From Eupeodes corollae (lineage: Eukaryota; Arthropoda; Insecta; Diptera; Syrphidae): a DNA stretch of 64,000 nt. The position numbers were made by a program, and so were the translations under genes. The DNA lies in the NCBI RefSeq assembly GCF_945859685.1, contig NC_079147.1:189331174-189395173 (forward strand). The letters run 5' to 3'. Positions 56,926-64,000 of this stretch are shown piece by piece. Numbering within the stretch: the stretch's first letter is position 1; each line of letters starts with the position of its first letter. The notes beneath the pieces were generated by a model. That model had not been told where the DNA came from and did not search any database. It saw only the letters and a program-made list of their open reading frames with translations.

Positions 56926-58181
56926 TGTATGTGTTGCTTTTACGTTTTACTTTTGAAACCGAAAAATTGATAACCCTGTATATCTTGACTCTTTAATTTA
57001 GTTAATGTCTTTTAACATTTTATTTCCTTTTCTAAAATTGAGCCAAATCATTGAAGTTACTAAAAAGGTTATCCACAAAATTCAACTTTTAACGTTATTT
57101 ACAATATAAAAGTAAAGTCACAGTTAAGCTTTCTGGAACCTATTCAGCAGATAATTCGTGTTTCACAATAACTAGGCATAGATCTTAATATAAGGTAATG
57201 TGTCAAGTATCGTATTGGGTAGATGAATTACCAAAAAGAAAAGAAAACTGAAGTTAATAGCGTTTAAAAAGTTATATCATGAAGAGCAACGATGAAAACA
57301 AACTAAATGGAACATTCTCACAATGTTGACTTTATCGCTCATTTTTGTCTGAAGAATAAAACTTTGAACCATTGTTTTGCCTTTAATACAGAGCAAAATG
57401 TTTACGCTACACAAAGGAAAGTTAGAAATCACCTACAATACAATTAAATATAAATCACATCTTCATCTAATTAGTACAAAAGTTAAATACTTAAAACACA
57501 TTGTTAATAAATACAATAATCATTCACAATAAATGTACGCAAACTGTAAAAACAGAAAATTGCCAGCACTCCAAAATATTTGATAGTCAATCCGAATTCA
57601 TCGAAATAGATTTTTAAATGGAACAGAACTGAAACTACAATCGAACTAAATTTCTCATTGCATATCTGTTGGCAAAACATACAGAACTTTTTTACTCGGT
57701 GTATTTAGTGATGCGCAAAACCCTTTTGTTTAAAGTTCGTCTCTTTTACGCAGTGTGTTGTTGTTCGTTTGCCTTTTTTTGATCGCTCTTAAATAATAAG
57801 TTTAAAGTGTAAATTTTAATTTTAAAGAAGAAAAAAATCTTGTTCTTTAATCTTCATATTCTTGTGTTTTCTTCACAATAAAAACATTATGAGTTTAGTT
57901 TAAACAAAAAAGGCGATCTTGAAATTACAATTCGTTCGTGTTCATGTTTGTGTAAAGTTAGTTCCGTTACTTTGTATCGTCAGATTGTTCGAATTGCGGT
58001 TGAGTTTGAAAAGTGATTTAAAACCAACGAATTGTTTGTGTCGGTTTTATGGAGACAGTTGAGTGTGTTGTTAAATTGTTTAGTGGTCTAGTTCTTTTCA
58101 TTTTTAACGTGGATTTCGTTCATTTAAATTTATTAATAAATAATTTTTGTATTTTATCATCAACCTAAAATTATTAAAAGT
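56926..58181 (+). promoter_or_regulatory. Presumed promoter and 5' UTR of the gene starting at 58182
   Basis: No coding frame. A TCAGATT word at 57980, close to the insect initiator consensus, could be a start site about 200 bp upstream of the ATG. The region is AT-rich and otherwise unassigned. Confidence 0.3.
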
Positions 58182-58207
58182 ATGAACAAAGAAGAGTTCT
58201 TAAATCG
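58182..58207 (+). CDS. Possible first coding exon of a gene continuing beyond the window
   Basis: ATG AAC AAA GAA GAG TTC TTA AAT CG, then GTAAGTCAAC, a strong donor. The peptide would be MNKEEFLNR with the last codon split. In-frame stops (TAA) lie upstream, so the ATG would be the start. The following 5.8 kb is repeat-rich and without a convincing second exon, so the gene would have a long first intron. The exon is too short to recognise and could be a chance match. Confidence 0.35.
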
Positions 58208-58430
58208 GTAAGTCAACAATTTGTATGCTGTCATTTAAAAAAACTTTTCTATTTCGAAAATGAAAAATCAAAGCAATACAAATTCTTGTGGCGGTCTGAG
58301 AACCCTAATAATGTATAGGAAAAAGAAAATAGCCGTTTGGGTGTGAAAATACTCGGCTTACCATTTTAACAATTTTGAGTTTTAATTTTTTAAAAGTTTT
58401 TTGTTTCAAAAAAATAGGAGTGGTTGGGTT

Positions 58431-58740
58431 GGGATGCAACCCACGCAGACAGCTTCCATCCATGTCCTTCTTCGCTTTGTCTAGATATTTACCAAAATAT
58501 TAATAATAGGTATTTTGTGTGAGATACAAAATTCGAAGTCAATACCTTTCTTTTTTTTTGGCGTAACACTTGATTCGAAACTATTTTATCAGTTTTATTG
58601 TTTTTTTGTATAGGTGTTCGTGTTTTGAAAACAAAAGTTGACAATCAACTTAAAGTTAGCAACAATATTTTGGATATGATAAAATAAGTTTGATTTCAGA
58701 ATATGTTTTTGTAAACGAAATTTTAAGCCGAAAACAAATT
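58431..58740. repeat. T2-like fragment
   Basis: Begins GTTGGGTTGGGATGCAACCC and contains TCGCTTTGTCTAGATATTTA, similar to the T2 start (GGGATGTGACCCACACTG, then TTTGTCTTGCTTAAAAA). AT-rich and decayed. Confidence 0.4.
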
Positions 58741-58959
58741 TCGAAAATTAAGTTGGTCATGTTGCAGGCCAAATTGTTTTAAGAATTAAAACATAGTTCC
58801 TTACCATAGTGAAAGCACCCCATATTTCGGTGAGTAAAACAGTGAGGTATGTAAGGGGGCAATTGCTGCCCCTGCAATCCCTCTCCTTGGGCATATTATA
58901 AAATTGGTTCGAGGTTAGACAGAGCCAGTTGCTAAGAGTAAAACCAAAATTAAAAAAAG

Positions 58960-60137
58960 AAGCTGGGATGTGACCCACACTGATAACTTCCCATCCCGTC
59001 TGTCTATTTGTCTTGCTTAAAAATTTGTCTATATGTACTCGTATCAATTTTTACCAAATTTGCGTACTATTTTTTGTAAATTTTATTTTTTATGAAAAAA
59101 CGGACTTTTGGATTTTTATATAAAAATTACTGAATATCGAAAACAATATTTTCTGTGAAATAAAATAAGTTTGAAGCCAATATCTTTAATTTTTGAGAAG
59201 TTTTATTTTTTTGTAAAAAAAACTGTCAATTCGATTTTTTTCAAAATTTTATCGAATGTCGAAAACAATATTTTTGAAAGATAAAAGTAAATTAAGGCCA
59301 ATATATCGAAGTTTTGAAAAGATATCTGAGTCGAAAATCAATTTTTACGAACTTTTATTAATATTTTTTTAGGTTTTTATTTTTTGTAAAGAAACTGTCA
59401 GTTCAATATTTTATAAGATAAAATATATTTCTTATAAGATAAAATATATTTCTTATAAGATAAAATAAGATTGAAGCCCAAATTTCAAGATATTTGAATC
59501 GATATTCAATTTTTACCAATTTTGAGTAATGTTTTTTTTGGATTTTTATTTTTTATAGAAAAACTGTCAATTCGATTTTTTTTAAAATTTTATCAGATGT
59601 CAAACATATTATTTTTCGTTGCACAAAATTATTTTGGAGATGAAATCATATTTAAGTCTTAAAATTTTGGAGGTGACAATTTTTTTTTTGATTTATAAAA
59701 AAAACCGTTAAAAGGAATTTTTCCAACAAATATATTTGTTTGGTATCACGTTACAGTTTGTTATATAAAATTTAATTCAAGTCTCTAGCGGTTTTGGTTC
59801 GTAAGATATTTAGGGTTAACCAAAATGTTCAACTTTTTTTTAAACTGCTATGGTAAAAAAACCACCCACGTAATTTTCTTGAGAGCCCTTTCTGCATCTT
59901 TCTGCCTTATTTTCTGTACAAGAACATTTATTTGACATCGATATCTCTTCTGATTCTTGAGCTATGGACAACAACAAAAAAACGTAGCGTACGAACGTAC
60001 ATACGTACACACGCACGCAAAGACATCTTTCTAAAAATCTTTTATTTCGACTCTAGGGACCTTGAAACGTCGAGAAATGACAAAATTTTCAATTTGAAAA
60101 ATCGGACCCATTACAATAACTTCCTATGGGAGGTTAA
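58960..60137. repeat. AT-rich element T2, copy 4 (without the inverted block)
   Basis: Complete, shorter T2 copy: GCTGGGATGTGACCCACACT, then monomers with AACTGTCAATTCGATTTTTT, TTCTGATTCTTGAGCTATGG, a short CGTACATACGTACACACG block (59993-60012), AAGACATCTTTCTAAAAATC, CTCTAGGGACCTTGAAACG, and the final ATTACAATAACTTCCTATGG. It lacks the extra inverted segment seen in the other copies. A 23-24 bp word containing CTTATAAGATAAAATATATT repeats three times at 59405-59470. Confidence 0.7.
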
Positions 60138-60140
60138 TAA

Positions 60141-60434
60141 ATTAATTGGGTGGCGCAACAGTCCATTGAGAACCAGGGCCTAGTGACTTACAACTCTCAA
60201 CCATTCCTGTGTACGAGTACTGTTGTCAGGAATGGAAGGGACCTACAATTTTAGGCCGAATCCGAACGGCTAATTTGTGAAAGCACTTTTTCATGACAAG
60301 AATTACTCTTGAAAGATTTGTCAATTCCTCGCAAGAGGCAGTACCAGCGAATTTTTTTTTTTTAATTAAGTAGCCCAGGCAGTGATTGAACCCAAGACCC
60401 CTTGCATGACAGTCCAACGCACTATCCATCATGC
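60141..60434 (-). mobile_element. tRNA-derived SINE, near-complete copy
   Basis: On the minus strand it begins GCATGATGGATAGTGCGTTG (A-box region) and continues GACTGTCATGCAAGGGGTCT, then TGGGTTCAATCACTGCC (B box, GGTTCAATC). A tRNA-unrelated body ends CTAGGCCCTGGTTCTCAATG GACTGTTGCGCCACCCAA and an AT-rich tail. The A and B boxes are spaced as in a tRNA, so it would be transcribed by RNA polymerase III. Split copies are at 43790-45603 and 31350-33068. Confidence 0.8.
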
Positions 60435-60650
60435 CTGATTTAAATCCCATGGAACATTTTGGAGAATATTTAATATGCGTGGTTGGGAAACATTAAACAA
60501 AAAATTAAACCGAACTGTTGAGGAGGTTCAACAGGAGTGGTAAAACATTTCAATTGACAGATGCCGCCGATTATTGGACTCAATGTACAAGAGATGTCAC
60601 ACTGTTATTAAATCTAAGGCCAGGCTACCAGTTATTAGAATAATTTTGGA
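60435..60650 (+). pseudogene. Tc1-like transposase C-terminal relic
   Basis: DLNPMEHF (catalytic Asp and NPxE motif) is followed, after a 1-bp frameshift, by WRIFNMRGWETLNKKLN, RTVEEVQQEW, a stop, then NISIDRCRRLLDSMYKRCHT, VIKSKARLPV. This is the end of a Tc1-family DD34E transposase. It abuts the tRNA-like end of the SINE. Confidence 0.65.
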
Positions 60651-60879
60651 ATCCAGAATACTTTTGCATTTAATTTTTTTTTTTTTAATTTTTGTATTTT
60701 TATGTCGACGAAATTCGTTATTTTTGTTATAATTTTACTGCAATTAATGGGTAATATAAGTTTGGAAGAAAAAAAAATAAGAAATAAAGACTAAATTTAA
60801 AAAAAAATCTTTTTAAGTTAATAATAAATTCAATTTTTAAAACTCTGTTTGGTGTTTCTGTTTTAATGTCGATATCTGT

Positions 60880-61212
60880 ATGTAATTTCCTATTCCCATA
60901 CAATTTTTAAGGGGTTAATTCTTGTGGAATTTTATTTTACGAATCCATTAATTTCGTGTAGTATTTTTTGTAGATTTTAATTTTTATGGAAGAACAGATT
61001 TGTATACAAGTTTCAAGAAGTACATTTTTTTTAAACAAAATTAGGAATTGAAGGCAATATTTTTGACAACGATTAGTAATTTTTTTTTCAAAAACGTCAC
61101 ACACGCACAAACATACTTCTTCCTAAAAATCACTGAAAGGTTAGGAAACATAAAAAAAATTACAATTCGTTAAATCGGTCTGATTACAATAACTTCCTAT
61201 GGGAAGTTTAAA
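60880..61212. repeat. Degenerate T2 end
   Basis: Contains ACGTCACACACGCACAAACA, TACTTCTTCCTAAAAATCAC and the closing ATTACAATAACTTCCTATGG GAAGTTT, as in the right ends of the other T2 copies. The monomer part is largely lost. Confidence 0.5.
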
Positions 61213-62117
61213 ATTCCATAGGAAAATTATCTACTTCTTCTATATACTAAGTGTCCCATAGACCAGACCTCGCCATTGAAGGAACCCACGATTCCTTGAG
61301 GTTATTTTAAGTAAACTGTTTTCATAATTTTGGAATAACTCATCCTTATCATCCTTGGCCATTTCTTTTTAAAGAAAGAAAGGGGAAAGCACCACCGAAA
61401 CGAAGTTTTTGTTGCGGTAAAATTTGACGTAACAGCAACAATTAGGAACTATATTGCAAGTATTGCATTCGTAAGAAAATCGAAAATCCAGTTTTTTCTC
61501 ATTTATAAAAATATTCCCTTTTTTCAAAATTATATATTTCGAAAATGGAACATTATTTTTTTGCGAAAATCAAATATGAATATGTACGGTAAAATTTGTT
61601 ATCATACCTTTTGGACTCTGTGTCGGGTAAATTTGTGGTGGAATTCCTTGCATTCAGCGCTTTCCATTGATAGTACTAGGATTCAAATTTGCAAATCACG
61701 TTGAGAGTAGCTATGTTCCAGACATTTCTCGCCCGAAAAGTTGGTCAAATGTCAAATTTGAGGAGTGGGGATTAATACTTTAGAGTTACCGAAGCTCATT
61801 GATTAATTTTAATCAACTTTATCACGCATAAGCATCCAATAAAATATAAATATCAACAAAAAAAAACTTATGTATGTTTAAAAAAATAAAATAAAAGAAT
61901 TACCTGGGCAACCCTTGATCAGAAGTCAACACACGTTTCTGTCTTCTGTCTTTACTTGCCAGCAAGTCCAGAAATCGCCATAAGAAATTCCCCGGACAAT
62001 ATCTGGCGAAAAGGGGAAATGGTTTACTCTCTCTCGTGCGCTATCTTTTGTAAGAAATAGCACAACTTTTGAAGTGTTGAACGACTGAGGACTAGAAATT
62101 ACTTAAACTGTCAGTCT
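61213..62117. other. No gene seen
   Basis: AT-rich spacer within the presumed long intron; nothing recognised. Confidence 0.4.
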
Positions 62118-63056
62118 TACAGCCCTATTATGGTTATCAAATATCAACACGATATTTGATAATAGTTGATAATAATTATCAATACAATCAATGAATCGGT
62201 ATTAAGGTGATCAATTATCAATATTTTTGATAAATAGTAAATTAAAAGATCTATCGTGAATAGCTTTAATGATAAACTCTGTATTACGGCTATCAAACAT
62301 ATTGATACCCATCAAATATACTATCAGCTATAAAATCTTCGTTGAAAAATGTATCAAATATTCGTAAATGGTAACGAATTGTAATTTAAATACGATCTAT
62401 AAAAGTTGTTTTGTAGTTTTTATTGAATATACAAAATGAAGAACGAAATGCCTTCACTAGAATTGTTGTTTGAAGGCAATTGTACTGAGGAACGAAGGTT
62501 TATCTTGCAAGCTAAAATTAACAGTATTACTAGATGCCTCAAACCTACTGGAGAAATTATAATTTCATGAATTAAAATACGCCAATTAAACTTAGTATTA
62601 CGGCTGTCAAAAATTATGATATCCATCTGGAGGCCCCAAGCTATTCAGTTCCAGAGCGATGTCTTCCCATTTTTTGGTTAGGACTGGCTTTGCACAAATG
62701 CCTTTTACAATCTCAGGATTTTCTTCCATTAGTCTCACAAGCCTTTCTATTTGTTTTCTGTTGCTAACTATTCTACTCCTAAATAAACAAAATATTATTA
62801 TGAAAAAAGATACATTTATTTAATGAAAACAACTTACATTATTCCGCCGAAATTATTCATAGACCAAAACACAAGAAGTCAACACAAATGACAAACGTCA
62901 AACACCAAACAAAACCTATTCACAATCGTATATTGATTAGTATTCACAATGGGTGAAAAATTATCATTTGATACTCATAATACCAAATTATCAATAAATT
63001 GATAGAAGTTATCAGTTATCAAATAATTGATAGTTGATAGCCATAAAAGGGCTGTA
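62118..63056. mobile_element. Non-autonomous TIR element, PIF/Harbinger-like
   Basis: Left TACAGCCCTATTATGGTTAT and inverted right TACAGCCCTTTTATGGCTAT agree at all but two positions, and both ends continue into ATCAAAT/TTGATAA-rich subterminal DNA. A small Myb/SANT-like gene lies inside (62607-62860, -), which points to PIF/Harbinger, whose elements encode such a protein beside the transposase. No DDE transposase is present. A ~35-bp internal direct repeat (62281-62316 and 62596-62631, ATTACGGCTATCAAACAT / ATTACGGCTGTCAAAAAT) marks a likely internal deletion or nested insertion. No clear 3-bp target duplication was seen. Confidence 0.7.
62607..62860 (-). CDS. Truncated Myb/SANT-like DNA-binding protein of the TIR element
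   Basis: Complement of join(62607..62778, 62838..62860), 64 residues, with a 59-bp intron (GTAAGTT to TTTATTTAG). The protein starts MNNFGGIMSR and then reads RKQIERLVRLMEENPEIVKG, followed by KPVLTKKWEDIALELNSLGP. The spaced hydrophobics and the single Trp of the KKWEDIAxELNxLGPP motif match the Myb/SANT-like domain of Harbinger-associated and zeste-like proteins, which usually continue for another helix (…W…). Here the frame stops soon after LGPP, exactly where the repeated ATTACGGC segment begins, so the third helix is lost. It probably cannot bind DNA as the parent does. Splicing is inferred from sequence only. Confidence 0.6.
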
Positions 63057-63229
63057 GAACTGTTTAAAAAGACATACATAAGTCTTTAACACAGCTAGAA
63101 TTGATCAAAGTTAAAGGCAGGGGTAAAATGAGTTTCTTTGGCAGCTTTATGGGCCAGTCTATTACACTAAATTTTAATATTAGTTTAGATTGTTTTGTGA
63201 TTATGATTCCTCTTATTTTGGTAGGTAGA
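63057..63229. other. Spacer, nothing recognised
   Basis: Short AT-rich stretch between the TIR element and the LINE module. Confidence 0.4.
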
Positions 63230-63293
63230 AATGGCGATCTCAAGGCAACCTAGCCTGAGATCGAATTAGCGCTGTAGTGCGCCGTTTTGATAC
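63230..63293 (-). mobile_element. Second copy of the 64-bp LINE 3' module
   Basis: Matches 27651-27714 with one mismatch and the same orientation, including the GATCTCAAGGC/GCCTGAGATC hairpin. It lies just downstream (minus strand) of an RNase H fragment, as expected of a LINE 3' end. Confidence 0.65.
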
Positions 63294-63369
63294 TTATTTT
63301 GGATACAAGAACAGAATTAGGAAACAGATTATAATAGATTTTAGGACTGAGATGGAATCAGGACATTGT

Positions 63370-63529
63370 TGCACCTTTTTTGGATGGCTTTAAATATTAC
63401 GATGGCTTTTGCAGTACAAATAAATGCAAAGCTTGGCAAAATACATTGTAAAAGTAATCTGCCTTGTTTCGAAACGACTGCAATTGTCGTGTTATGGTCA
63501 TTTTTGAAACCATCTGTGAATACGAAATT
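63370..63529 (-). pseudogene. RNase H fragment of a LINE
   Basis: The minus-strand frame reads NFVFTDGFKNDHNTTIAVVS, then LLLQCILPSFAFICTAKAIV, corresponding to the TDGSK…GxAVV…LPxxASIFTAEAxAI pattern of LINE RNase H. The catalytic Asp of TDG is present, but the Glu of TAEA is Lys here. No more of the domain is seen before the 64-bp module, so most of it has been deleted. The DNA from 63530 to 63890 may hold more decayed LINE sequence. Confidence 0.55.
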
Positions 63530-64000
63530 CTAAACACTATTGAAGAGTTTCGATAAAGCTTCAATAAACATTTTTTTGTAATTCACTGCGTCGCTGATTT
63601 GTTAGTTTTATATCGCAAGAGCTGTGAAGTCTGCGATTGCTTTGTAGCAATCAGGGTGGATGGGACGACGGATATTTGGGATTTCGCTTTAAAGTGATTT
63701 CCATTTTTTACCCAGATCCAAAATGGTGCCTATTACATAAGGAATGCGACTTTTTCGTCTCCGAGATAGGGTTTCTATTGTTTAGTTGTCAATTACTGAC
63801 CCGGTTTAAAAATTTAGCTCAGGCAGAAATGAAGAGCACTGACTTTAAAATACCACTCTTCAATTGTTAAAAGTCCAGCTTTGACCAGAATGTTCTTGGA
63901 AAAGTGAAAATGCGCATCCTTGCCGCTTGATGATACTCGTACGTTGGATTAAATATGTTTTTAGTTATTTTTGGGAAGGTAAGGTAAAAACAATTAAAAC
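63530..64000. other. No further gene recognised
   Basis: Plus-strand open frame 63637-63870 has no motif; it probably crosses decayed LINE sequence. Confidence 0.35.

Noticed and set aside
60141..60434. True tRNA gene on the minus strand
   Set aside because: A and B box-like sequences are present but no acceptor stem or anticodon arm pairs properly, and it continues into a 200-bp body shared with other copies: a SINE.
1..64000. CRISPR array, operon, bacterial mobile element or multi-gene defence system
   Set aside because: Introns, AT-rich spacers and insect retroelements show animal nuclear DNA; no regularly spaced repeat-spacer pattern or operon layout exists.

Overview
The window looks like nuclear DNA of a dipteran insect, probably a brachyceran fly. 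It is strongly AT-rich, has short GT-AG introns, carries fly-type housekeeping genes (COX4, DCTN5, a vilya/narya/nenya-like RING gene), and is crowded with non-LTR retrotransposons, a tRNA-derived SINE, MITEs and unclassified repeats. The species cannot be named from sequence alone.

Genes are sparse. They are the last coding exon of an unrecognised + strand gene (954-1073), COX4 with a 5' UTR intron (about 48840-50100, +), a two-exon meiotic RING/coiled-coil gene (53793-54408, +), a four-exon DCTN5 (54621-55415, -) convergent with it, and a possible first coding exon of a + strand gene running out of the window (58182-58207). A small transmembrane ORF (40889-41095, -) and an exon-like fragment (30704-30823, +) are weaker candidates. 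The two convergent genes appear to have overlapping 3' UTRs.

The rest is a layered record of mobile and repeated DNA. From 3.6 to 17.3 kb there is an array of a complex ~1.1-kb repeat (called U here) alternating with an AT-rich element (called T2) made of ~170-bp monomers followed by a CGTACG-rich block. Part of this array, 4315 bp long, is present twice in tandem (7397-11711 and 11712-16026), nearly identical. The breakpoint lies inside a 48-bp segment of local identity, as expected from unequal homologous exchange. From 22.5 to 23.4 kb a MITE end has been amplified into three exact 250-bp copies.

From 23.9 to 29.7 kb lie two degenerate RNase H-bearing LINEs (R1/LOA/I group) in convergent orientation, with a Jockey/CR1-type RT scrap between them. 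A CR1-group LINE with two open reading frames lies at about 34.67-38.6 kb (-), followed by an older CR1-type relic (38.94-40.14 kb, -). Two SINE copies are each split by a ~1.5-kb DNA transposon: a hAT-like element with a perfect 8-bp target duplication (43989-45518), and another terminal-inverted-repeat element (31382-32952). Foldback sequences and two opposed LINE ends fill 46.2-48.4 kb.

The right end (58.4-64 kb) would be the first intron of the gene starting at 58182. It holds T2, SINE, Tc1 and LINE fragments, and a 0.94-kb inverted-repeat element (62118-63056) carrying a tiny two-exon Myb/SANT-like gene. No CRISPR, rRNA or canonical tRNA gene was seen. I found no coherent multi-gene new system; the novelty here lies in repeat structure and rearrangement.
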